A stretch of 64,000 nt of DNA, taken from positions 1-64,000 of the forward strand of contig NZ_JBHSCH010000009.1 of NCBI RefSeq assembly GCF_042651065.1, given 5' to 3'. Below, piece by piece: positions 33,690 to 41,608 of this stretch. Every line of letters starts with the position of its first letter. Within the stretch, counting starts at the first letter, position 1. The position numbers and the translations under genes were made by a program. The notes under the pieces are model-generated. The model saw only the letters and a program-made list of their open reading frames with translations, was not told the DNA's origin and did not search any database. The DNA is from Pseudoroseomonas aestuarii (GTDB lineage Bacteria > Pseudomonadota > Alphaproteobacteria > Acetobacterales > Acetobacteraceae).

Positions 33690-34044
33690 TGCGAATTGCC
33701 CGGCAAACTGGCGCAATCGGGCGCCGCTGTCGATGTGGACTCTGCCGACCATAGCTATTTGGAAGTATTTGATTCTTCTATTTGCTCTGTGCCGTCAGAG
33801 TCCACGGGATAACCCGACTAAACCTTTGAATCGCGGTGGCCGCGGGTCGGCAGAGTCCACGGTATGGTCGGCAGAGTCCACGCTGTGCCCTGTGGAGGGG
33901 GGCTGCGACTCCGGATGGTGCTCCTGGCGCCGGAAATCCCTGTTTCCCGCGGCGTTCCGCGAACCGCCGGTCGGCAGAGTCCACAGTCCTGCAGCGATGG
34001 ACGAGGGCTGCACCGGAGGACCGGTCGGCAAAGTCCACACCCCT
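33690..34044. other. Predicted origin of replication (iterons plus AT-rich segment)
   Basis: The region between parB and repA has no gene but contains six iterons and, at 33751-33789, a short segment that is strikingly AT-rich for this genome and suited to strand opening. Iterons flank this segment on both sides. No clear DnaA box was found by eye. Confidence 0.75.
33735..34038. repeat. Iteron array, consensus GGTCGGCARAGTCCAC
   Basis: Copies of a 16-bp repeat lie at 33735-33750 (inverted), 33790-33805 (degenerate, 13 of 16 bases), 33845-33860, 33866-33881, 33969-33984 and 34023-34038. Start-to-start distances of 55, 21, 103 and 54 bases are close to multiples of the helix turn. Directly repeated copies next to a RepA_C gene are the expected initiator-binding sites. 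Confidence 0.93.
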
Positions 34045-35034
34045 TCAGCGCGCCTTGCGTCCTTCGCGGCTGGACCGGAAGCCCTGGTAGAGGGCTTCCA
34101 GCTGCTCCGCCACATAGGTGCCGAACTCCGGCTCCAGCCGTTCATTGATGGTCAGGCGCATTCCCTGGGCGCTCTGCTCGATCCGCACCACCGGCTCTCC
34201 CCGGGGATTGTGCCAGAAGCGGCCTGCCTCCGGCGCTGCCCCGCCATGGCGCAGGCTTTCGAAGACGCGCTGGAAGCGGGCATCGCTGCTCAGGGCGCGG
34301 AAGCCCGGGCCTGCCACCACCTGCGCCGCCATGTCCTCCGCCTGCGGTTGCGCGAAGAGGCGCTGCAACTCCAGCCACCGGGGCCGGCCGGTCCGGGGCG
34401 CCGGGCCGATCGCCAGGATGACGGCCCGCGGGATGCTCCGCGCCACCTGGAGGTAGCGCGTCATCTCGGCCGATTGCACGGCCAGGGCGGCGTGCAGGGT
34501 GGGGCGGTCGAAGCCATGCGCCTCCAGATGCGCGGCGAACAGGGCGCGCTCGATGAAGGTCAGGTTGCGCCGCTCGATGTTCTCCTTGCCCTGGGCGACG
34601 ACCAGCTCGGCATCGCTCAGGGCACGGACCACCGCCTTCAGCCGCACCCCCAGCCGCCGCACCGCGATCAGCCGCCGGTGGCCATAGGCGATCTGGTAAT
34701 GCCCTGTCTTGTCCGGGTGGGGGCGCACCAGCACCGGAACCTGCTGCCCGGATTCCGCGATGCTCTGCACCAGCGCGCGCAACTCCCCCTCGCTGTCGGC
34801 GGCGAGGCGGTCGTTCACGAAGGAGCCCTCCACCAGGGCGGGGTCCAGCTCCACCACCGTGTCGCCCGCTTCGATGCTGGCCCGCAGCGCCTGCGCCTCC
34901 TCCCGCAGGTGGCCGAGGCTGAGGCCCATGGCGCGCACCGCGCCGGAGGGCACACGGGCGGTGGTGGGCTGCGCCGCCGCCTCCGCCTCCGGCCCGGCAC
35001 TCAGCAGGTCGCGCAACGTGTTCTTGCGTTTCAT
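34045..35034 (-). CDS. parB: ParB/RepB-type plasmid partition protein
   Basis: DNA-binding partition protein of 329 aa resembling RepB of repABC replicons. The N-terminal ParB nuclease-like domain has GSFVNDRLAADSEGELRALVQSIAESGQQVPVLVRP and the box YGHRRLIAVRRLG; the central helix-turn-helix region is LTFIERALFAAHLEAHGFDRPTLHAALAV, and a RepB-specific C-terminal half follows. It should bind the palindromes upstream of parA. Its ATG overlaps the parA stop (ATGA), as in partition operons. The first iteron begins a few bases beyond its stop. Confidence 0.93.
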   Translation of the reverse strand: MKRKNTLRDLLSAGPEAEAAAQPTTARVPSGAVRAMGLSLGHLREEAQALRASIEAGDTVVELDPALVEGSFVNDRLAADSEGELRALVQSIAESGQQVPVLVRPHPDKTGHYQIAYGHRRLIAVRRLGVRLKAVVRALSDAELVVAQGKENIERRNLTFIERALFAAHLEAHGFDRPTLHAALAVQSAEMTRYLQVARSIPRAVILAIGPAPRTGRPRWLELQRLFAQPQAEDMAAQVVAGPGFRALSSDARFQRVFESLRHGGAAPEAGRFWHNPRGEPVVRIEQSAQGMRLTINERLEPEFGTYVAEQLEALYQGFRSSREGRKAR

Positions 35035-36239
35035 CGGCTGGTCCTCCCCCAGGCCTGCAGCATCAGCTGCCGGATCTCGCCATTCACCGCGTCCAGGGCC
35101 TCGGCGGCCCGGTTGTAGGTGTCCCGGCTGAAATTCTGCGGCCCCACCTCGTAGAGGGTCTGCTTGGTGAGGCCGGCATCGGAGATGGCGGTGGATTTGA
35201 CCATCGGATTGGTCAGCACCCGCGCGCCGAACAGGCTGCGGAGGAACCCCACCACCTGCGTCTGCGGCCCGTCCTGCGGTTCGTACCGGGTGACGAGATA
35301 GCGCAGGAAGTCATAGTCGAGATTGCCGCCGGCCTGCCGCACCACCGCGAGCAGGTCGGCCGTCATCAGCAGGAACTGGCACATGCTGGCGATGTCCAGC
35401 ATCTGCGGATGCACGGTGATCAGCACGCCCGTGGCGGCGCACAGGGCGGCGAGGGTGAGGAAGCCGAGCTGCGGCGGGCAATCGATCACCACCACGTCGT
35501 AATCCGCCTCCACGCTCGCCAGCGCTTCGGTCAGGCGGGTGAAGAACAGCGTCTCCCGCGAGCGTTCCGACTGGGCGAGCAGCCGGGGCGTGTCGTGCTC
35601 GAACTCATGCAGTTCGAGGTTGGCAGGGACGATGTGCAGCCCGTCGATATAGGTGGGCCGGATCACCTCGCGCAGCGGGCGCTGCTGCCGGTCGTAGCGC
35701 AGCGCCGCGTAGATCGTCTCGTTCTCGCCGATATCCAGCTCGGGCTGGTAGCCGAACAGGGCGGAGAGGCTGGCCTGCGGGTCGAGGTCCAGCGCCAGCA
35801 CGCGGTACCCCTGGAAGGCCAGGTACTGGGCCAGATGGACGCTGGTGGTGGTCTTGCCCGAACCGCCCTTGAAATTGGCCACCGCCAGGACCTGCAGATG
35901 GTCTCCTGGCCGGCGGCGCGGCAGGGCCGGCCGCCCCTTGCCGCGCAGCAGCCCGCGCAGCTCGTTGATCTGTTCCAGCGTGTAGGCGCGCCGGCCGCCG
36001 CTGCTCTTGGCCGGGGCCGGGCCTTCCCCCGCAAGGGCCAGCTGCCGCAGATAGGAATCGCTGATCTGCAGGAGGGCCGCGGCCTCGCCGCTGCTGAAGC
36101 GCCGGAGCGATTTCTGGGCCACGGGCGGGAAGATGCGGTTGCGCAGCAGGGCCAGCTGTGCACTGAGAGCCTGGGCATCCTGGCTGATCAATGTGTCCAT
36201 GGCCGCCGGCGCCGGGGCGTTGTCCTCAGGGGAATGCAT
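35031..36239 (-). CDS. parA: ParA/RepA-type partition ATPase
   Basis: Walker-type ATPase (402 aa) that segregates the replicon. The N-terminal 120 residues hold a MerR-like helix-turn-helix (FSSGEAAALLQISDSYLRQLAL, ...GRRAYTLEQINELR) typical of RepABC-type RepA proteins, which repress their own operon. The deviant Walker A is NFKGGSGKTTTS, followed by LALDLDPQASLS and the Walker B VVVIDCPPQLGFL. The ATG at 36239 follows GGAGAAAAG; a second ATG at 36200 is a weaker alternative. First gene of parA-parB upstream of the iterons and repA. Confidence 0.95.
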   Translation of the reverse strand: MHSPEDNAPAPAAMDTLISQDAQALSAQLALLRNRIFPPVAQKSLRRFSSGEAAALLQISDSYLRQLALAGEGPAPAKSSGGRRAYTLEQINELRGLLRGKGRPALPRRRPGDHLQVLAVANFKGGSGKTTTSVHLAQYLAFQGYRVLALDLDPQASLSALFGYQPELDIGENETIYAALRYDRQQRPLREVIRPTYIDGLHIVPANLELHEFEHDTPRLLAQSERSRETLFFTRLTEALASVEADYDVVVIDCPPQLGFLTLAALCAATGVLITVHPQMLDIASMCQFLLMTADLLAVVRQAGGNLDYDFLRYLVTRYEPQDGPQTQVVGFLRSLFGARVLTNPMVKSTAISDAGLTKQTLYEVGPQNFSRDTYNRAAEALDAVNGEIRQLMLQAWGRTSR

Positions 36240-36328
36240 GACCGACGCTTTTCTCCGGCAAAGAGGCATTTCAGCGTTAGTATATCATCGGAATGTCGAT
36301 CCGCCGCAAAGCCTTTCCCACCTTCCTC

Positions 36329-36344
36329 ATTGACAGCTGTCAAC
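36329..36344. promoter_or_regulatory. Putative parS/operator palindrome 1
   Basis: ATTGACAGCTGTCAAC contains a perfect 14-bp palindrome and fits the RepABC centromere pattern GTTNNNNGCNNNNAAC except at the first base. It lies 90 bases before parA, where ParB binding or ParA autorepression would occur. Confidence 0.7.
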
Positions 36345-36350
36345 GCGCGT

Positions 36351-36368
36351 CATTGACAGCTGTCAATG
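36351..36368. promoter_or_regulatory. Putative parS/operator palindrome 2
   Basis: CATTGACAGCTGTCAATG is a perfect 18-bp palindrome with the same 14-bp core as the first copy, centred 23 bases from it. Two copies at two-helix-turn spacing upstream of a partition operon suggest a centromere site. It also lies about 90 bases before the divergent devB gene. Confidence 0.7.
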
Positions 36369-36459
36369 ACCGGGGCGGCCCGGCCGGCTTGCCTGAGGCC
36401 TGCCGGGCTGGCGTACGGACCACGGCAGAGTATCTATCGGCCAAGTCGAGACGCACCGT

Positions 36460-37485
36460 ATGAAGCGACGCTTCTGGATTGTTCCCGTGGCTGCCAGCCT
36501 GGCGGCGGTGCTGGCGGCGCTGGTGGTGTGGCCGGCAGACCCGCCGCCCGCCCCGGCCACCACGCCAGCGCCCGTGGGCGTGGGAGCGCTGGGCCGTGTC
36601 GAGCCGGCCTCGCGCATCCGCCGCCTGGGCGTGCCGGGCGGCATGAGCGTCACGCGGCTCGCCCGCCTCCTGGTGGTGGAGGGCGACACCGTGGAAGAAG
36701 GCCAGCTTCTGGCCGAACTGGCCGATGCCGAGCAGAAGGCCGCCCAGCTCCGCCAGGCCGAGGCCGCCCTGGCCGAGGCGGAGCGGCAGATGGCGCTGGT
36801 CCAGGCGGCGGGCCGTTCCGAGGAAATCGATGCCCAGCGCGCCCGGCTCGAAGCCCTGCGGGCGGTGGAAGCCAGCGCCCGTCGGGACGCCCTCCGCGCC
36901 GAGCAGCTGGTGCCCAGCGGCGCGGGCGGGCAGGCCGAGGCGGAGCGCCGCCGTTTCGCGGCAGCCCGGGCCAGCGCCGAGGCGGCCGAGGCGGAAGCCG
37001 TGCTCGCGCGCCTGCGCAGCGCCAGGCCGGAAGACGTCGCCGTGGCCGAGGCCCAGATCTGGGCGGCGCAGGCCCGGCTGCGGGTGGCCCAGGCAGACCT
37101 GGCACTGAGCCGCCTCTACGCGCCGATCGCCGGGACGGTGCTCAGCATCCACGCCCGGCCGGGCGACCGCATCGGCGAGGACGGGCTGCTGGAGCTGGCC
37201 GATCTCCGCCGGATGGAGGTGGTGGCGGATGTCTATGAGACCGATCTGCCGCGCCTGCGGCTCGGGCAGCCCGCCGAGATCATCGTGCCCGGAGAGGCGC
37301 AGCGGCTCTCCGCCCTGCTGACGGAGATCGGCTGGCAGGTGCGCCGCACCGTCCAGGCCGGAACCGATCCCGTCGCTGCGGTCGACGCCCGCACCGTCTC
37401 GGTGCGCCTGAGGCTGGACGAGGCCGGCGCAGCGCTTCTGAGGCGGCGGTCCAACATGCAGGTCCAGGTGGCGATCCGGCCATGA
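36460..37485 (+). CDS. devB: DevB-type membrane fusion protein (HlyD family)
   Basis: Periplasmic adaptor of an ABC exporter (341 aa). One N-terminal anchor (FWIVPVAASLAAVLAALVVW) is followed by a lipoyl/barrel-sandwich half (LGRVEPASRIRRLG...VEEGQLLAELAD), a long Ala/Glu/Arg-rich coiled-coil hairpin (about 85-215) and the second half with LYAPIAGTVLSIHARPGDRIG. First gene of devBCA; its stop overlaps the devC start (ATGA). DevBCA-type pumps export glycolipids or other envelope components with an outer-membrane TolC, which is not present here. Confidence 0.9.
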   Translation: MKRRFWIVPVAASLAAVLAALVVWPADPPPAPATTPAPVGVGALGRVEPASRIRRLGVPGGMSVTRLARLLVVEGDTVEEGQLLAELADAEQKAAQLRQAEAALAEAERQMALVQAAGRSEEIDAQRARLEALRAVEASARRDALRAEQLVPSGAGGQAEAERRRFAAARASAEAAEAEAVLARLRSARPEDVAVAEAQIWAAQARLRVAQADLALSRLYAPIAGTVLSIHARPGDRIGEDGLLELADLRRMEVVADVYETDLPRLRLGQPAEIIVPGEAQRLSALLTEIGWQVRRTVQAGTDPVAAVDARTVSVRLRLDEAGAALLRRRSNMQVQVAIRP

Positions 37486-38660
37486 GCCTCCTGCAGTCGC
37501 TCTACCTGCCGTTGCGCCTCTCCTGGCGCCAGCTCCGCGCCGAGCGGGCACGCCTGCTGGCGGCCATGGCCGGCGTGATGTTCGCCTGCGTGCTGGTGTT
37601 CATGCAGATCGGCTTCCGCGCCGCGCTGTTCGACTCAGCCACCGCCCTGCTTTCCGCCATGCGGGCCGAGCTTTTCCTGATGAACCCGCTCACCACCGCG
37701 AGCTTCCGGCCGGAACCGCTGCCACGCATCCGGGCGCAGCAGGCGCTGGCCCTGGCTGAAGTGCGGCAATCCGTGCCGGTCTACATGGCGCAGGTGACCT
37801 GGCGGAACCCGGAGAGCGGCACGCGGCGGGCCATCCAGCTCGTGGCCTTCGACATCGAGAGCGATGCGATGGGCTTCAACGGCCTCGCCGCCCTGGCCGA
37901 CCGGCTGAAACAGCCCGACGCCGTGGCGTTCGACCGCCGCTCCCGGCCGGAATTCGGCGATGTGGGGCGGCTGCTCGCGGCGCAACCGGGCACGCCGCTG
38001 CCGGTGCAGATCGGCGGGCGGCAGATGAACGTGATGGGGCTGGTCGATATCGGCCCCTCCTTCGGCGCGGATGGCAACCTGGTGCTGAGCGAGACGAATT
38101 TCCGGCGCCTCCTGCCGAACCGCTCGGTCGCCAATGTCGATCTCGTGGCGCTGCGCCTGCAGCCGGGCGCCGATCCCGTGGCGACGCAGGCGCGGTTGAA
38201 GGCCCTTCTGCCCGAGGATGTCGTGGTGCTGACGCAGCCCGAGCTGGTGGCCTGGGAGCGCCGCTACTGGGAGGAAGCGACACCGATCGGCTTCATCTTC
38301 ACCTTCGGCAGCCTGATGGGGCTGATCGTCGGCATGGTCATCGTCTACCAGATCCTGTTCAGCGACATTGCCGGCCATCTCCGCGAATACGCCACGCTGA
38401 AGGCGATCGGCTACAGCAATGGCTATCTGGCGCGGGTGGTGCTCAGCGCCGCGCTGCTGCTCGCCGTGCTGGGCTTTGTGCCGGGGGCCGTCGTCTCGGC
38501 CGTGCTCTACGACGTGGTCGGCAGCGCCACCTTCCTGCCGCTGGGCATGAGCTGGTCGCGGGCCGGGCTGGTGTTCGGCCTGATCTTCGGCATGTGCGCC
38601 GCCGCCGGCCTGCTGGCCATGCGCAAGCTGCGGGATGCGCAGCCCGCGGACATGTTCTGA
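37482..38660 (+). CDS. devC: DevC-type ABC exporter permease (FtsX-like)
   Basis: Membrane subunit (392 aa) with the MacB/FtsX topology: one helix near the N-terminus (LLAAMAGVMFACVLVFMQIGF), a large periplasmic domain (about 55-265), then three helices in the last third (IGFIFTFGSLMGLIVGMVIVY, VVLSAALLLAVLGFVPGAVVS, AGLVFGLIFGMCAAAGLLAM). HLREYATLKAIGYSNGYL is the conserved cytoplasmic loop of DevC proteins. Coupled to devB (ATGA) and devA (TGATG). Confidence 0.92.
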   Translation: MSLLQSLYLPLRLSWRQLRAERARLLAAMAGVMFACVLVFMQIGFRAALFDSATALLSAMRAELFLMNPLTTASFRPEPLPRIRAQQALALAEVRQSVPVYMAQVTWRNPESGTRRAIQLVAFDIESDAMGFNGLAALADRLKQPDAVAFDRRSRPEFGDVGRLLAAQPGTPLPVQIGGRQMNVMGLVDIGPSFGADGNLVLSETNFRRLLPNRSVANVDLVALRLQPGADPVATQARLKALLPEDVVVLTQPELVAWERRYWEEATPIGFIFTFGSLMGLIVGMVIVYQILFSDIAGHLREYATLKAIGYSNGYLARVVLSAALLLAVLGFVPGAVVSAVLYDVVGSATFLPLGMSWSRAGLVFGLIFGMCAAAGLLAMRKLRDAQPADMF

Positions 38661-39349
38661 TGGCCGACCCCGTGGTGCTGGAGGAGGTCTCCTACGCCTT
38701 CGGCGAAGGCGAGCTGCGGCGGGCTGTGCTGCGTGACGTCGCGTTGCGGGTGATGCCGGGAGAGATCGTGCTGCTGACCGGACCTTCCGGTTCCGGCAAG
38801 ACGACGCTGCTCACCCTGATCGGCGCGCTGCGGGCCATGCAGGCCGGCCGCGCAAGGGTCCTGGAGACAGAGCTGGCCGGGGCGGGGGAGGGGCAGCGCC
38901 GCGCCCTGCGCCGGCGCATCGGCTTCATCTTCCAGAACCACAATCTGCTCGGCTTCCTCAACGCCCGGCAGAATGTCGCCATGGCGCTGGAGCTGCAGGC
39001 CGGCCTTACCGAGCGCGAGCGCCTCTCCCGGGCCGATGCGATGCTGGCCTCCGTGGGGCTGGAGGATCACCGGCACAAGCCTCCTTCCCAGCTTTCGGGC
39101 GGCCAGCGGCAGCGTGTCGCCATCGCGCGGGCGCTGGTGGGCGATCCGGGGCTGATCCTGGCCGATGAGCCCACGGCGGCGCTGGACAAGGCCAGCGGCC
39201 AGGAGGTGGCCGTCCTGCTGCGGCGCATGGCGCGGCAGCGTCAGGTGCCCATCCTGATGGTGACCCATGATCCGCGCATTCTGGATATGGCGGACAGGAT
39301 CGTGACCATGGAAGATGGGCGGGTCGTGCCCGCCCTGCCGGCGGGGTGA
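38660..39349 (+). CDS. devA: DevA-type ABC exporter ATP-binding protein
   Basis: ATPase subunit of 229 aa with Walker A LTGPSGSGKTTLL, Q-loop region FIFQNHNLLGFL, signature QLSGGQRQRVAIARAL, Walker B GLILADEPTAALD and the switch histidine in VTHDPRI. These are the LolD/MacB/DevA-type features expected with an FtsX-like permease. The ATG shares a base with the devC stop. All catalytic elements are intact, so the pump should be functional. Confidence 0.94.
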   Translation: MADPVVLEEVSYAFGEGELRRAVLRDVALRVMPGEIVLLTGPSGSGKTTLLTLIGALRAMQAGRARVLETELAGAGEGQRRALRRRIGFIFQNHNLLGFLNARQNVAMALELQAGLTERERLSRADAMLASVGLEDHRHKPPSQLSGGQRQRVAIARALVGDPGLILADEPTAALDKASGQEVAVLLRRMARQRQVPILMVTHDPRILDMADRIVTMEDGRVVPALPAG

Positions 39350-39408
39350 GAGTGGCGACGCGGCTGCGTGTCTCCGGGCCGCAGGCGGCCTCTGTCCTGG
39401 GAGAAGCC

Positions 39409-41598
39409 ATGGCCTCGCCGAACGCCGCCGATGAGAATCCCCGGCGCATGCCCTGCCTCGGAGAGGAGGCCGCCGGGCCCGAGTTCGACGCCCTGATCCG
39501 CGTGTTCGCCGAGGCGATGCGCTGCCCCATGGCCATGCTGTCCCTCGCCGGGCCGGACCGCCTTGTGCCGCGTGCCTCGGTGGGCCTGGGCGTCGGGGAG
39601 ATTCCGCGGCTGAATGCCCTCTGCGACGCCACGCTGCGCGGCCATGATCTGCTCGCTGTCGAGGACGCCTGGTCCCATCCGCAGTTCCATGATCACCCGA
39701 TGGCCGTGCAGCCGGGAGGAACACGCTTCTATATCGGCATTCCACTGACCGTGAACGGCGTGGCGCTCGGGGTGCTCTGCGCGATGGACGGCAGCCCGCG
39801 CCGGGCCGGAGCGGGGGAGCATGAGACGATGCGGCGCTTCGCGCTGGTCGCGCAGGCCCTGCTGCACGACCGGATGCAGGAGGTGCGGCTGCGCGACGTG
39901 CTGATGGAGCTGCGCCAGCATGGCCTGCAATTGCGGCGGCACAACCGCCTGCTCCACCAGGCGGCGCGGATGGCGCAGCTCGGCGCCTGGGAGATCGACC
40001 TGCAAAGCCAGAAGGTCTACTGGTCCGAGATCATCTACCGGCTGCATGACCTGCCGGTCGGCACGCCCATCTCCCTGGCGGGCGCCTTGAAGTTCTATCC
40101 GGAGCATGAGCGTGCCCGGATCCAGGAGATGATGGACACCACCATCAAGGGTGAAGGGCCGCTCGATTTCGAGGCGGACTTCGTCACGGCCCGCGGCCGC
40201 CATCGGCGTGTGCGCGCATTGGCGGAAATCGAGACGGAGCAGGGCGTGCCGGTGCGGGTCCTCGGCATCGTGCAGGATGTGACGGAAGGCTGGCGGATGA
40301 TGGGCCGCCTCCGGAAGCTGGCGCACACCGACAGCCTGACAGGCCTGGGCAACCGCACCGCGCTGTTCGAGCGGCTCGAGGCACTCCGCGCGATGCCGGA
40401 GGGCCATGAGGCGGCGCTGTACGTGCTCGACCTGGATGGCTTTCAGGATCTGAACGACCGCCACGGTCATCAGGAAGGTGACCAGGTGCTGAGCGGCGTC
40501 GCGCAGCGGCTGCGCCGCCTGGTCGCGGAGCCAGGCTTCGCGGCGCGCACGGGCAGCGATGAGTTCGCCCTGCTGCTGCCCAACCCCGGCACCCTGCCGG
40601 AAATCCGCGAGATGGCGCAGCGCATGGTCGCCGCCCTGCAGACCCGCCTGCCGGGCGAGAAGAGCTGGCGGCCGCTTTCCGTCAGCATCGGCGTGGCCCG
40701 CTGGCCGCACGATGCCGCAAGCCCGATCGGGCTGCTGCGGCAGGCGGACATGGCGCTCTCCGATGGGCGCCGGCAGGGCAAGGCGCGCATCACCCTGTTC
40801 TCGCCATCCATCGCCACGCAGTTCCAGCAGCGGCGCGCGGCCATCGACCATGTGCAGCGCGCCCTGGCGGAGGACCGGCTACGCCCGTTCTACCAGCCGA
40901 AGCTGTGCCTCACGAGCGGCCGGCTGATGGGCTTCGAGGCGCTGATGCGGGTCCTGGAGCCGGATGGCACGGTCAGCGGCCCGGCGCAGTTCTGGCCGGC
41001 CTTGCAGGAGCCGGGAACGGCCGAGCTGATCGGCATGCGGATGCTGGCGGCCATCACCCGCGACCTGGCGAACTGGCGGCTGGACGGCCTTCCGCCCACG
41101 CGGATCGGGCTGAACGTCACCGAGGCCGACGTGCTGTCGGACGGGCTGGTGGAGCGCGTGCTGGAACGGCTGCGCACCTGCGACCTGCCGCCCGAGGCGC
41201 TGGAGATCGAGGTGACCGAGACCGTGTTCCTCGGCCCGCAGAGGCCCGCCGTGACTCACATCCTGCAACGCCTGCACGATGCCGGCCTGCGGATCGCGCT
41301 GGATGATTTCGGCACCGGCTATGCCTCGCTGGTGCATCTGCGCGACTTCCCCATCCACTCCCTGAAGATCGACAAATCCTTCATCGACGATGTCGAGCAG
41401 GAGGGCGGCAGCCGGCTGATCGTCGAGATGCTGATCCAGCTGGCGCATGGGCTGGGCCTGGAGGTGGTGGCGGAAGGGGTTGAGAGCGGCGCGCAGCACC
41501 GGCTGCTGCAGAGGCTGGGCTGCGACGTAGGCCAGGGCCACCATTACGGCATGGCCATGCCCGCCGACGCCGTGCGGGCGCTGCTGGCGGCGGAATGA
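39409..41598 (+). CDS. GAF-PAS-GGDEF-EAL c-di-GMP phosphodiesterase, degenerate GGDEF
   Basis: Signal protein of 729 aa. The order is a GAF domain (about 20-165), a PAS domain with PAC (about 185-300), a GGDEF domain (about 310-465) and an EAL domain (about 475-725). The cyclase motif is GSDEF instead of GGDEF, so synthase activity is doubtful. The EAL domain keeps GFEALMR, EIEVTET, DDFGTGYASL, KIDKSFI and EGVES, so c-di-GMP hydrolysis is likely. The ATG at 39409 has GGGAG just before it; a GTG at 39346 overlapping the devA stop is the alternative start. Confidence 0.9.
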   Translation: MASPNAADENPRRMPCLGEEAAGPEFDALIRVFAEAMRCPMAMLSLAGPDRLVPRASVGLGVGEIPRLNALCDATLRGHDLLAVEDAWSHPQFHDHPMAVQPGGTRFYIGIPLTVNGVALGVLCAMDGSPRRAGAGEHETMRRFALVAQALLHDRMQEVRLRDVLMELRQHGLQLRRHNRLLHQAARMAQLGAWEIDLQSQKVYWSEIIYRLHDLPVGTPISLAGALKFYPEHERARIQEMMDTTIKGEGPLDFEADFVTARGRHRRVRALAEIETEQGVPVRVLGIVQDVTEGWRMMGRLRKLAHTDSLTGLGNRTALFERLEALRAMPEGHEAALYVLDLDGFQDLNDRHGHQEGDQVLSGVAQRLRRLVAEPGFAARTGSDEFALLLPNPGTLPEIREMAQRMVAALQTRLPGEKSWRPLSVSIGVARWPHDAASPIGLLRQADMALSDGRRQGKARITLFSPSIATQFQQRRAAIDHVQRALAEDRLRPFYQPKLCLTSGRLMGFEALMRVLEPDGTVSGPAQFWPALQEPGTAELIGMRMLAAITRDLANWRLDGLPPTRIGLNVTEADVLSDGLVERVLERLRTCDLPPEALEIEVTETVFLGPQRPAVTHILQRLHDAGLRIALDDFGTGYASLVHLRDFPIHSLKIDKSFIDDVEQEGGSRLIVEMLIQLAHGLGLEVVAEGVESGAQHRLLQRLGCDVGQGHHYGMAMPADAVRALLAAE

Positions 41599-41608
41599 GA
41601 GGGCGGCT

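Noticed and set aside
33778..34038. Small open frames between repA and parB on both strands
   Set aside because: They run through the iterons, whose repeats generate the apparent coding pattern (repeated VDSAD or GRQSP), and show no family match.
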